A program made the position numbers and the translations under genes. Shown here piece by piece: positions 54,560-62,477 of a stretch of 64,000 nucleotides of DNA (positions are counted from its first letter, which is position 1; every line of letters starts with the position of its first letter). This DNA comes from a bacterium (GTDB taxonomy: Bacteria > Verrucomicrobiota > Verrucomicrobiia > Limisphaerales > UBA11358): assembly GCA_021780905.1 (NCBI GenBank), contig JAJXXW010000028.1, positions 84,752 through 148,751 on the forward strand, written 5' to 3'. Below the pieces are notes generated by a model, which worked only from the letters and a program-made list of their open reading frames with translations, did not search any database and had not been told where the DNA came from.

Positions 54560-54955
54560 CGCAAATTTGTGCTGGGCCGGATGCGGAATCTCAAGCTAAC
54601 CAAAGACCGTTTCACGGTGCCGAAGAATTTTGATCCGAAAAAATTCTTCGACCACAGCCTGGGCGTGGTGACGGGCACGGGCGATTTCGAAGCCGTGATC
54701 GAGCTGGATGCGTGGCTGGCGGGCATCTTGCGCGGGCGCAAATGGCATCCGTCACCGGTCTGGACGGAACTGCCCGGCGGCGGTTCGCATTTGCAGATGC
54801 GGCTGAGTTGCCTCGACGAGATCGAGCAATGGGTTTTGAGCTGGGACACGCGCGCGACGGTGGTGCGACCACAGGCACTTCGCGAGCGGATTTTAAACAT
54901 TACGCAGACGCTGTGGCAGCGGTATGGCGGGCCGATGATTTTGCACGGGAAATAA
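54560..54955 (+). pseudogene. WYL-domain regulator, C-terminal fragment
   Basis: Residues RMRNLKLTKDRFTVPKNFDPKKFFDHSLGVVTG ... VVIELD-like FEAVIELDAWLAGILRGRKWHPSPVWTELPGGG ... LDEIEQWVLSWDTRATVVRPQAL match the C-terminal (WCX) extension of WYL regulators. The N-terminal HTH and the WYL core are absent. The open frame continues upstream to 54446 through sequence without similarity. It is taken as a truncated gene; a short stand-alone protein is less likely. Confidence 0.6.
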
Positions 54956-55029
54956 ATCTCACGCAAAGGCGCTGGAAGTTTTTAACCGCGAAAGACACGA
55001 ACCACACGAACTGGCACCATTACGCAGCG

Positions 55030-55170
55030 ACCGCTATGATTTTTGGCCGGCGTGGGCGGTGGCTGATGCATTGCCACCGCTTGGTGCGCGATCACGAACA
55101 AACCGCCGCTTCCGTCGCCGGCTGGATTTACCTCGCCATGACCCGCCGGATGCTCCGCCGACTCGCATGA
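55030..55170 (+). pseudogene. IS5-family transposase C-terminal remnant
   Basis: The frame ending at 55170 reads RWLMHCHRLVRDHEQTAASVAGWIYLAMTRRMLRRLA, the typical end of IS5 (ISL2-type) transposases (WLMxxRRLxRDxE...AxxIxLAMxxxxxRRL). Nothing of the catalytic DDE domain remains. A word repeat (TTTAACCGCGAAAGACACGA) lies just upstream at 54981-55010. Confidence 0.6.
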
Positions 55171-55203
55171 ACATTGAACCATTTTGATTTTTCAGACCGG
55201 CAA

Positions 55204-55770
55204 TTAATGTTTGGCCTCCACAAAGCCGAAATACTGCTTGGTGCAGGTGGGGCAGAGGCCGTGGCTGAACTGGGCCTGGGAGCGACTGGCGATGAATCGT
55301 TCTACCGGCACCCAGTTGCCCTGGCCGTCCCGAATGCTCTTGCAATGGGAACAGATGGGCAGCAGACCTTCGAGTGCCTGCACGCGTTGGCGCAATTGCC
55401 GGGACTGCCGGCCCAGCAGCGAGGTCAGCGCCGCCAGCAGCACCAGCACGAAAAACTGGATCAGCGCGTCGGTGGTGTCGATGACGGAAACCGGTTTCGG
55501 ATCGAAAACCAACTCGTGCGCGACCCGAGTGATGGACAGGCCGCTGGAGCAAACGAGCGCAAACCAAAGGCTGCGGTTCCAGGCGGCCAGCATGGCCGGG
55601 AAAATAAACACGAACGGAAACACCAGCAGTGACACCATTTCCCAGTCCACTGCGGCAAAGACCAGGCACAACACAATGATGAACCAAGCCATGTTCCACA
55701 GCCCGCGTTCAAAGGCATAAACCACCGGCGGCGGAGCTGCCGGTAGCGGTGTGCGAGGTGAAAAATCCAT
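55204..55770 (-). CDS. Membrane protein with C-terminal zinc-ribbon-like tail
   Basis: This 188-aa protein has four predicted membrane helices (to about residue 120), a short coiled coil (LGRQSRQLRQRVQALEG) and a tail LLPICSHCKSIRDGQGNWVPVERFI...FSHGLCPTCTKQYFGF. The tail, with CxxC...CxxC, is the one often found after PAS or receiver domains in signalling proteins; here it is joined to a membrane domain. The function is unknown; a sensor role is inferred. It overlaps the next lipoprotein gene's stop by one base. Confidence 0.7.
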   Translation of the reverse strand: MDFSPRTPLPAAPPPVVYAFERGLWNMAWFIIVLCLVFAAVDWEMVSLLVFPFVFIFPAMLAAWNRSLWFALVCSSGLSITRVAHELVFDPKPVSVIDTTDALIQFFVLVLLAALTSLLGRQSRQLRQRVQALEGLLPICSHCKSIRDGQGNWVPVERFIASRSQAQFSHGLCPTCTKQYFGFVEAKH

Positions 55771-56120
55771 TATTGTTTGACCACTTTGACGGTGCCGGTG
55801 GCCGGGTCGTAAACGATTTTGCAGCCGAAGGGCGCTTCGGGGATTTTTCCAAGATAACGCATCGTCACCATCTCATTCAGGTCCTTCGGCAGCCGCCCTT
55901 CGGCCACCTGAAACTGCTGGATCGCTTGATTAATATACGCAAGATCAATCTGCTTCTCCGAATATTTCTGCGCCTGAACCACCGCGCCGACATAATTCAG
56001 CGGCGCATCCACCGCATTGGAAACGGCGTTCATGGCCTGCGTGGATTTCTGGCCGCTGTCACCGCAGCCCGCCACCAGCAACAGCGCCGCCAAGATAATC
56101 AGTGAAGCGGGTGTTTTCAT
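55770..56120 (-). CDS. Small lipoprotein of unknown function
   Basis: This 116-aa protein has a lipobox signal (LLLVAGCGDSG), a helical segment with IDLAYINQAIQQFQVAEGRLPKDLNEMV and a short beta tail. The helix plus 'GRLPKDLNEMV' pattern recalls the pilin-like/T2SG periplasmic fold seen in many planctomycete and verrucomicrobial small proteins. It is immediately upstream of the zinc-ribbon-tailed membrane protein and divergent from ffh. Confidence 0.7.
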   Translation of the reverse strand: MKTPASLIILAALLLVAGCGDSGQKSTQAMNAVSNAVDAPLNYVGAVVQAQKYSEKQIDLAYINQAIQQFQVAEGRLPKDLNEMVTMRYLGKIPEAPFGCKIVYDPATGTVKVVKQ

Positions 56121-56318
56121 GGTTCCAAGCTACCTCCGTTTGCCCCAAATTAAAACTGATTTTTTAACACGCTTCCCGCCTGGTTTGCCAGGTGGTTCTG
56201 CCGTGGAACTGGTTCGCGCAACCCTTCCGCCAAATAGCATCGGCGATGGCCGGGCAACGCGCCCGGCGCCGCCTGCTTTCAAATTGTGCCGCCGTGACTT
56301 TTGGCTTAAAGTGACCGG

Positions 56319-57662
56319 ATGTTTGATTCGTTAAGCAGCAAGCTCCAGAACGCTTTCAAAAACCTGCGCGGCCTCGGGAAAATCTCCGAGAGCAACGTCG
56401 GCGACGCCCTGCGCGAAGTCCGCCTCGCCCTCCTCGAAGCCGACGTGAACTTCAAGGTGGCGCGCGATTTCATCGAGCGCGTCAAGACCAAGTCGCTCGG
56501 CGCGGAAGTCATCACCAGCGTCCAGCCCGGCCAGCAGATCATCAAATTTGTCAGCGACGAGCTGACGGAGCTGCTCGGTTCGCAAAACGCCGCGTTAAAT
56601 TTGTCCGGCAATCCAACGTGCCTGATGATGGTTGGTTTGCACGGCGCAGGGAAAACCACTTCCAGCGGCAAGCTCGCGAAACTCCTGAAAAAACAAGGTC
56701 GCGCTCCGCTGCTCGTCGCGGCGGATGTCTATCGGCCGGCGGCGATGGATCAGCTCGAAACGCTCGGCAAACAGGTGGATGTGCCGACATTCGTCAAACG
56801 CGGCGAGACGGATGTCTTGAAAATCGCCCGCGAGGCGCTGCCGTTCGCAAAGGAGAAAAATTGCACCGTCGTCATCTTCGATACCGCCGGCCGGTTGCAG
56901 ATTGATGAACCGCTGGTGCAGGAACTTGTGCGCCTGCGCGATCTCGTGAAGCCGCAGGAAATTCTGCTCGTGCTGGACGCCGCGACCGGTCAAGAAGCCG
57001 TCAATGTCGCCACACATTTCGATCAGGCGCTGAACATCACCGGCTCCATTCTCACCAAGCTGGACGGCGACGCGCGTGGCGGCGCGGCATTGAGCATGAA
57101 GTCCGTCACCGGCAAGCCGATCAAATTCGCCGGCGTCGGTGAAAAACTGGACGAGTTCGAGCCGTTTCATCCCGAACGCATGGCGTCGCGGATTCTCGGT
57201 ATGGGCGACGTCGTCAGTCTGGTTGAAAAAGCGGCGGAAGCGGTGAATGAAGAAGACGCCAAGCGCCTGGAAGAAAAGATGCGGAAGGGCGAATTTTCGC
57301 TCGAAGATTTTTTGGAGCAGTTGCGCGCGATGAAAAAGCTCGGTTCGCTGGAAAGCATCGTGAAAATGTTGCCCGGCGGCGGCGACGCGCTGAAGCAGAT
57401 GGATATCGGCAAGCAGGAGAAGGAATTCAAGCGCATGGAAGGCATGGTCTGCGCGATGACGAAGAAGGAGCGGCTAAATCCGGTCATCCTCAATGCCAGC
57501 CGCCGGCGTCGCATCGCCGCCGGCAGCGGCGTGACCGTGACCGAGTTGAACACCATGCTCAATAAATTTTTCCAGATGCAAACGATGATGAAAAAGATGG
57601 GCAAGATGTCCAAGATGATGGGCAAACTGGGCGGCGCGATGCCGGGAATGTTCCGGCGCTGA
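56319..57662 (+). CDS. ffh: Signal recognition particle protein Ffh
   Basis: Ffh is the SRP54 GTPase that delivers membrane proteins to the translocon. The 447-aa protein has the N domain (ALREVRLALLEADVNFKVARDFIERV), G domain (GLHGAGKTTSSGKLA, VAADVYRPAAMDQL, DTAGRLQ, TKLDGDARGG) and a methionine-rich M domain (FFQMQTMMKKMGKMSKMMGKLGGAMPGMF). The P-loop has GLHGAGKTT where GLQGSGKTT is usual. No SRP RNA was recognised in the upstream gap. Confidence 0.95.
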   Translation: MFDSLSSKLQNAFKNLRGLGKISESNVGDALREVRLALLEADVNFKVARDFIERVKTKSLGAEVITSVQPGQQIIKFVSDELTELLGSQNAALNLSGNPTCLMMVGLHGAGKTTSSGKLAKLLKKQGRAPLLVAADVYRPAAMDQLETLGKQVDVPTFVKRGETDVLKIAREALPFAKEKNCTVVIFDTAGRLQIDEPLVQELVRLRDLVKPQEILLVLDAATGQEAVNVATHFDQALNITGSILTKLDGDARGGAALSMKSVTGKPIKFAGVGEKLDEFEPFHPERMASRILGMGDVVSLVEKAAEAVNEEDAKRLEEKMRKGEFSLEDFLEQLRAMKKLGSLESIVKMLPGGGDALKQMDIGKQEKEFKRMEGMVCAMTKKERLNPVILNASRRRRIAAGSGVTVTELNTMLNKFFQMQTMMKKMGKMSKMMGKLGGAMPGMFRR

Positions 57663-57889
57663 ACCGCTTCAAAACATATCTCCCAAATTAATTCAAAGGA
57701 CTGAAAGTCCGAAAGAAATGCGGCCCGGGGAATCGCTCGGGACTGGAAAACAGTCAGCGCTCGCTTTGCCTTGGCCTGATTTCTGTTACCCTGTGAGGGC
57801 TTCAGTTTGGCTTCATGAGGTCGCGCCGAATTCTCTGATTTTGACTGAAGCGATTGAATCGGCGCCCAACCGTGGTTACATTTTCCGGC

Positions 57890-58423
57890 ATGAAAACCGA
57901 ATCCCTCCGCATCGGCATGAAGGTGCGTCATCCGCAATACGGCTCCGGCCTCGTCAAAACCATTTCCGAGACGGTGGCGGAAATCCAGTTCGACGACGGC
58001 ACGAAGCGCGCCGTTGCGCCCGCGGCCAGCGGCCTCGAGCCGATGGAGCCGCAGGCGACTATCAACGGTTTGGACGTGCCGCTGAAACAGTTTGTCGAGG
58101 AGACGCTCGCAGCGGCGGTCGCCAGACTGGGTTTGGAAAAGCCAGACGAGGTGGTGGAACAACTCGGCTTGCGCTGGCACGATGGCAGACTGGTGCTGCA
58201 CCCGGCGGATGCAGCGTTGCAGGCGAAGGAAGTGCCGCTGGAAACCTTCTTCCACAAGATTGTGATGGTTAGAAACAACCTGCGCGTGCTGGAACAGAAA
58301 ATCAACGCGCATGGGAAATTGTCGGACGGCGAGAAAGTGGAGATGCAGCAATACATCACCAAGAGCTACGGCTCGCTGACGACGTTCAACGTGCTGTTCA
58401 AGGAGAAGACCGGGCAGTTTTAG
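57890..58423 (+). CDS. Conserved protein with UvrD-tail-like N-terminal motif
   Basis: This 177-aa cytoplasmic protein from ATG 57890. The first 50 residues (GMKVRHPQYGSGLVKTISETVAEIQFDDGTKRAV) resemble the Tudor-like tail of UvrD/PcrA helicases, which binds RNA polymerase. The rest is helical (LETFFHKIVMVRNNLRVLEQKINAHGKLSDGEKVEMQQYITKSYGSLTTFN). No enzyme motif is visible. The second half may be a coiled-coil protein-binding region. Function unknown. Confidence 0.75.
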   Translation: MKTESLRIGMKVRHPQYGSGLVKTISETVAEIQFDDGTKRAVAPAASGLEPMEPQATINGLDVPLKQFVEETLAAAVARLGLEKPDEVVEQLGLRWHDGRLVLHPADAALQAKEVPLETFFHKIVMVRNNLRVLEQKINAHGKLSDGEKVEMQQYITKSYGSLTTFNVLFKEKTGQF

Positions 58424-58518
58424 CCGCTGCGGGCCACGGCCGAAACACGCAGCCAACGAGTCGCGCGAACCTGAAAAATCGGTGTTTCCTCGGGGCCGTT
58501 TTGTGCTAAAGTCTCGCG

Positions 58519-58626
58519 ATGAAAATCGAATCGTCCGGCGGCACCCCCAAGGCGCGGCCGGAAAATAACCCGGGCCAATCCGGTTCCGGGCTTGCCGCCG
58601 CTGACCGCGCCGTCGGACGGCGCTGA
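58519..58626 (+). CDS. Short ORF upstream of ABC-F gene
   Basis: A 35-codon ORF (MKIESSGGTPKARPENNPG...) lies 33 bp before the ABC-F start. Ribosome-protection ABC-F genes are often controlled by short leader ORFs and attenuators, so it could be a leader peptide. No clear ribosome site or attenuator hairpin with a T-tract was seen, so it may be chance. Confidence 0.25.
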   Translation: MKIESSGGTPKARPENNPGQSGSGLAAADRAVGRR

Positions 58627-58659
58627 ACGCGGTCGGCTGCTTGCCCCTGGATTTTTATC

Positions 58660-60513
58660 ATGCTCACCGTTGCCGGACTTTCCAAATCATTTGGCGGACG
58701 CGAACTGTTTGACGATGTTTCATTGAACATCATGAACGGCGACCGCATCGCCATCACCGGGCCGAACGGCGCGGGCAAATCCACGCTCATCAAGATCATC
58801 CTCGGCCAGGCGGAGCCGGACGCCGGCAGCGTGTCGTTCATCCGCGGCACGCGCGTCGGCTACCTGCCGCAGGAAAGCGAGCCGGCCGGCAATGAGACCG
58901 TGATGGAAGTCGCCGTGCCGCACCAGCACGAGCACGACGGCCAGTTCATCGCCAAGGTGAAGCAGATTCTGGCGAGCCTCGGCTTCAAGCAGACGGACCA
59001 TGACCGGCCGGCGAAGGAGATGTCCGGCGGCTGGATCATGCGCGCCCACCTCGCGCGGTTGCTCGCCGAGGAGCCGGATTTGCTGATGCTGGATGAGCCG
59101 ACGAACCATCTCGACCTGGAAACGCTCATCTGGTTCCAGAATTATCTGAAATATTATCCCGGCGCGATTTTGCTGATTTCGCACGACCGGGAATTTTTGA
59201 ACGAGCTGTGCACGCACATCGCGGAGCTGCGCGCCGCGCGCATCCTGCGTTACACCGGCAATTACGACAGCTACCTCGAACAGCGCGCCGCCGCCGAGGC
59301 GACGATGGCCGCGACGGCGCTGGCCCAGCAACGGAAGATTGACCAGTTGCAGACCTTCGCCAACCGGTTTGGCGCGAAAGCCAGCAAAGCCTCGCAGGCG
59401 CAGAGCAAGCTCAAGCAGATCGAACGCATCAAGGAGGAAATGGTCGAGGTGCCAAATGGCTCCGGGCCGACGGTTGGCTTCCGTTTCCCGCAGCCGCCGC
59501 GCAGCGGCCAGCGCGTCATCACGCTGGAGAAGATCAAGTTCGGCTACGGCGAGAAATTGATCTACGACGGCATTGATTTTGAAGTGGAGCGCGACCAGCG
59601 CATCGTGCTGGTCGGCCCGAACGGCGCGGGCAAATCCACGTTGCTGAAACTGCTGGCGGAGGTGCTCAAGCCGCAGGCGGGAGTCCACAAGCTCGGCCAC
59701 AACACGAAGTCCGGCTATTTCGCGCAGCATCGCGCGGCGATGCTCAACCCAAAGCACACCGTGATGCAGGAGGCGCTCGACACGCCGGAGCGCGTGACGG
59801 AACAGGCCATCCGCAACGTGCTGGGCAGCTTTCTGTTTCGCGGCGATGACGTTTACAAGCCGGTGAGCGTGTTGAGCGGCGGCGAAAAAAGCCGGCTCGC
59901 GCTGGTGAAGCTGCTGCTCAATCCGCCGAACCTGCTGCTGATGGACGAGCCGACGACGCACCTGGATCTGGCCAGCGTGGACGCGTTGATCGGGGCGTTG
60001 CAGCAGTATCAAGGCACGCTGGTGTTCATCAGCCACGATGTGCATTTCATCCGTGCGCTGGCGAATCACGTCGTGCGCGTGGAGGCGGGCCAGCTCCGGC
60101 ATTTTGGCGGTGGCTACCAGTATTATCTGGACAAGACGGCGCAGTCGGCGCGTTCGGCGCTGACGAGTTCCAGCTTCAGCAAAAATTCAACCGCGCCCGG
60201 AAGCGTCGTCCCGCCCGCCGATCGCAAAGAACAGAAACGCCTGGAAGCCGAGCAGCGACAGGCGCGTTCGCGGAAAAAATCGGAAATCACAAAACGCATC
60301 GCCGCGCTGGAAAAGGAAATCGCCGACCTCGAAGCGCAAGAGCGCGATTACGCGGCGGAACTGGAAAAGTCGGAGACGTATCATTCCGGCGGACGGGCCA
60401 CGCAGATCAACCGCGAGCTGGTGCATGTGTCCGACCGGCTCGAGGCGGCCAATGCGGAATGGGAAAAGGCCGGCGCGGAGCTGGCGGCATTCGAGGCGGA
60501 GCTGGCGGCGTAA
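58660..60513 (+). CDS. ABC-F family ATPase (Uup/YheS/EttA-like)
   Basis: This is a 617-aa soluble protein with two ABC cassettes and no membrane domain. Cassette 1: GPNGAGKSTLIKI, MSGGWIMRAHLARLL, LLMLDEPTNHLD. The linker (about 225-300) is the charged helical P-site-tRNA-interaction motif region. Cassette 2: GPNGAGKSTLLKLL, LSGGEKSRLALVKLL, LLLMDEPTTHLD. The C-terminal coiled coil (KKSEITKRIAALEKEIADLEAQERDYAAELE) is Uup/YheS-like. It acts on ribosomes in the family. Signature 1 has SGGW rather than SGGE/Q. Confidence 0.92.
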   Translation: MLTVAGLSKSFGGRELFDDVSLNIMNGDRIAITGPNGAGKSTLIKIILGQAEPDAGSVSFIRGTRVGYLPQESEPAGNETVMEVAVPHQHEHDGQFIAKVKQILASLGFKQTDHDRPAKEMSGGWIMRAHLARLLAEEPDLLMLDEPTNHLDLETLIWFQNYLKYYPGAILLISHDREFLNELCTHIAELRAARILRYTGNYDSYLEQRAAAEATMAATALAQQRKIDQLQTFANRFGAKASKASQAQSKLKQIERIKEEMVEVPNGSGPTVGFRFPQPPRSGQRVITLEKIKFGYGEKLIYDGIDFEVERDQRIVLVGPNGAGKSTLLKLLAEVLKPQAGVHKLGHNTKSGYFAQHRAAMLNPKHTVMQEALDTPERVTEQAIRNVLGSFLFRGDDVYKPVSVLSGGEKSRLALVKLLLNPPNLLLMDEPTTHLDLASVDALIGALQQYQGTLVFISHDVHFIRALANHVVRVEAGQLRHFGGGYQYYLDKTAQSARSALTSSSFSKNSTAPGSVVPPADRKEQKRLEAEQRQARSRKKSEITKRIAALEKEIADLEAQERDYAAELEKSETYHSGGRATQINRELVHVSDRLEAANAEWEKAGAELAAFEAELAA

Positions 60514-60519
60514 TCCATT

Positions 60520-61107
60520 TCAAAGCCAGCTTTTCAACCGCTCGCGCAAAAGGCCCCGGGCGCGATACAGCCGCGATTCCACGGCTTTCGGCGTGGCTTC
60601 CAAAATCGCCGCCGCCTCGGCCACGCTGCGCTCCTCCCATTCGCACAGCACGAGCGCCTCACGCAAATCTTCGGGCAATTTCCGGACGGCGGCGCGCACG
60701 GCGGCCGCCCGCTCTTCCGCCAGCGCGGCGTCGTTGGGCGCCGGATTTTTCGCAGGCAGGGTGCTGCCGACCGATTGTTCCGTTTCCGCATTTTCCGCGT
60801 CCAGCGAAATATTCGGATGCCGCGAGCGCCAGCGGAAATGATTCCGGGCCAGATTGGCGGCGATGGTGAACAGCCAGGTGGAAAATTTTTGTTCGATACG
60901 GAAACTTTTCGCCGATTTGAAAACGCGGACGAAGGTTTCCTGCGCGAGATCATTCGCGTCGTCCTCGTGGCCGACCATGCGGCAGAGAAAGTGAAAGACC
61001 GGCGTGGCGTGGCGCGCCATCAAATCGTTCAGCGCGGCATCGTGGCCGGCCTGAAGCCTCGCCATATCGGCCCGGTCCTGGTCGTCGGGCTCAAGGATGC
61101 TGCTCAT
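60520..61107 (-). CDS. ECF-type RNA polymerase sigma factor (CnrH-like context)
   Basis: This 195-aa sigma factor has sigma-70 region 2 (ALNDLMARHATPVFHFLCRMVGHEDDANDLAQETFVRVFKSAKSF, FSTWLFTIAANLARNHFR) and region 4 (LPEDLREALVLCEWEERSVAEAAAILEATPKAVESRLYRARGLL). It overlaps the upstream metal-sensor-like gene by 17 bp and is third in an anti-sigma/sensor/sigma run, the order of cnrYXH. The target promoters are unknown. Confidence 0.92.
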   Translation of the reverse strand: MSSILEPDDQDRADMARLQAGHDAALNDLMARHATPVFHFLCRMVGHEDDANDLAQETFVRVFKSAKSFRIEQKFSTWLFTIAANLARNHFRWRSRHPNISLDAENAETEQSVGSTLPAKNPAPNDAALAEERAAAVRAAVRKLPEDLREALVLCEWEERSVAEAAAILEATPKAVESRLYRARGLLRERLKSWL

Positions 61108-61582
61108 GGCCGGAAGCGCCTGACATGGATTGTTCCATCTGCTCGTGTTCGTGGAGCGTGAGCCGTTTCATCTCCGCGAGATAGCGCCGCCCCTGTTCCG
61201 GTGGCATCGCCTGACTGACCGTGACGAAATGCTGGAGCATCTGCGCCTGGCATTGGGCGCGGAGGACGGCGATTTCGTTTAACTTGGCCTGCGCCGCGGC
61301 GGTGAGATTGGTGCCGGGGCCGACGAGCGAATCAAGTTCGCGTTTTTTGGCGGCGATTTTCGCGCACATCTCGGCGCATTTCGGCAAATAGCCTTCGTGC
61401 ATCTCGCGGATGTGCGCCATCTCGGCGGCGCTCAGGTGAAATTCCAGCCGCAGCCAGTTCAAATCGTCCGCCGGCGCGGCACAGCACAAGACCGTGGTGT
61501 GGCGCGCGGCGAAAAACGAGCACGCAAAAATCGCCGCGCCCACCGCCAGCGCGCCGAGGAGGATGATGAGCGAGCGATTCAC
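61091..61582 (-). CDS. CnrX-like periplasmic metal-resistance/sensor protein
   Basis: This 163-aa membrane-anchored periplasmic protein starts at GTG 61582. It has one N-terminal helix (SLIILLGALAVGAAIFACSFFA), then a four-helix-hairpin domain of the Metal_resist/CnrX/Spy type: WLRLEFHLSAAEMAHIREMHEGYLPKCAEMCAKIAAKK and PPEQGRRYLAEMKRLTLHEHEQMEQ. Potential metal ligands are a vicinal Cys pair (VLCCAA), the C-x3-C in KCAEMC and a His cluster at the C-terminus (HEHEQ...GHEQHP). It sits between the anti-sigma-like and sigma genes. Confidence 0.78.
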   Translation of the reverse strand: MNRSLIILLGALAVGAAIFACSFFAARHTTVLCCAAPADDLNWLRLEFHLSAAEMAHIREMHEGYLPKCAEMCAKIAAKKRELDSLVGPGTNLTAAAQAKLNEIAVLRAQCQAQMLQHFVTVSQAMPPEQGRRYLAEMKRLTLHEHEQMEQSMSGASGHEQHP

Positions 61583-61585
61583 GTG

Positions 61586-61888
61586 TCAGCGGATGGCGTG
61601 CGGCGCGACGGCGGCGAGATAATTCATCTGCGCGTCCTGCCGGGCAAGTTGCCGGCCTTCGCGTGTGCCGATCGAAATGCCGGCCAGCAGCAGCACAACG
61701 GCCGCCGTCACGGCGAAGCGCGGCCGCAAAATCAGCGCGGCCAGCGCGTCGAGCCAGGATTCGGATATTGCAGGCGCTTCCGAGTCTTCGATGCGCCGCC
61801 AGACGTTTTGCTGGAAGCGCGGGGGCAATGCCGGCATCGGTTGGCTGGCCCGCAGCAGGTTCTGGAGTTTGGCGTCTTCGGAGTTCAT
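61586..61888 (-). CDS. Small membrane anti-sigma-like protein (CnrY position)
   Basis: This is a 100-aa protein from ATG 61888 with a cytoplasmic helical N-terminus (MNSEDAKLQNLLRASQPMPALPPRFQQNVWRRIE) and one membrane helix (FAVTAAVVLLLAGISIG), ending in a short periplasmic tail. No zinc-binding HC2 motif. Size and topology match CnrY-type anti-sigma factors, and the P-x-x-F-Q-x-x-V-W-R-R-I segment is common in verrucomicrobial anti-sigma proteins. It is 3 bp upstream of the CnrX-like gene. Confidence 0.7.
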   Translation of the reverse strand: MNSEDAKLQNLLRASQPMPALPPRFQQNVWRRIEDSEAPAISESWLDALAALILRPRFAVTAAVVLLLAGISIGTREGRQLARQDAQMNYLAAVAPHAIR

Positions 61889-61981
61889 GGTTTTTAATTC
61901 GTGGCGGACGGCGGGAATCACATCCGCCGCCCGCAGTTTAATCGTTGGTGGCACCGGAGGCAACCGGGGCCTGCGACCGGT

Positions 61982-62338
61982 TTACTTCAGCGGCGCGACG
62001 GTCATGGGCTTGCAGGCGGGCATGTTCGGATTCGAGGTGCAGGCGTCAATGGCCTTCGGGCTGCTGCCGCTCATGGCATTTCGACACACCAGCGCGGGAT
62101 TGACGTCATAATTGGTGCCTTGCAGCCCTTTGGTCTGGTTGGCTTGGGCGCGGGGCGAAAGCCGTGCCGAACCGTTATCAACGTAAGCGACCGAGATGGT
62201 CGGCGCACTCGCCGAACTGGAGACCATCGGCATTTGATTGCTGATTTGCCGGGGCGAACTGAGCACCTCGTTCGCAAACGAGGTGAGCGTGAACGCGGCC
62301 ACCGCCGCACCGAGGAGGATCATTTTGTTGTTTTTCAT
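61982..62338 (-). CDS. Small exported protein with two cysteine sites
   Basis: This 118-aa protein has a signal peptide (MILLGAAVAAFTLTSFANE), a low-complexity Ser/Asn/Gln stretch and a C-terminal part with three Cys (NPALVCRNAMSG, IDACTSNPNMPACKPM). No family recognised. It lies 93 bp upstream of the anti-sigma gene on the same strand, so it may be a target or part of the metal-response operon. Confidence 0.6.
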   Translation of the reverse strand: MKNNKMILLGAAVAAFTLTSFANEVLSSPRQISNQMPMVSSSASAPTISVAYVDNGSARLSPRAQANQTKGLQGTNYDVNPALVCRNAMSGSSPKAIDACTSNPNMPACKPMTVAPLK

Positions 62339-62477
62339 ATTGGTTCTTTCTTTTGGTTTCGGCAGCGCTTCATTGCGTTGCTGATGCCGGTATTACCCCG
62401 GCCGGGGGGAAAACCCGCAAAAAATATAAAAACCACGGTGTGCCAGAGGATGGCCACCGGTGGTAAGAAGGATAAAG

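Noticed and set aside
56121-56318. SRP RNA gene upstream of ffh
   Set aside because: The region forms hairpins (GCCGGGC-AAC-GCGCCCGGC) but lacks the conserved GGTCCGGAAGGAAGCAGCC core on either strand.
58720-60102. 460-aa minus-strand ORF over the ABC-F gene
   Set aside because: Antisense shadow; the plus strand has complete Walker and signature motifs.
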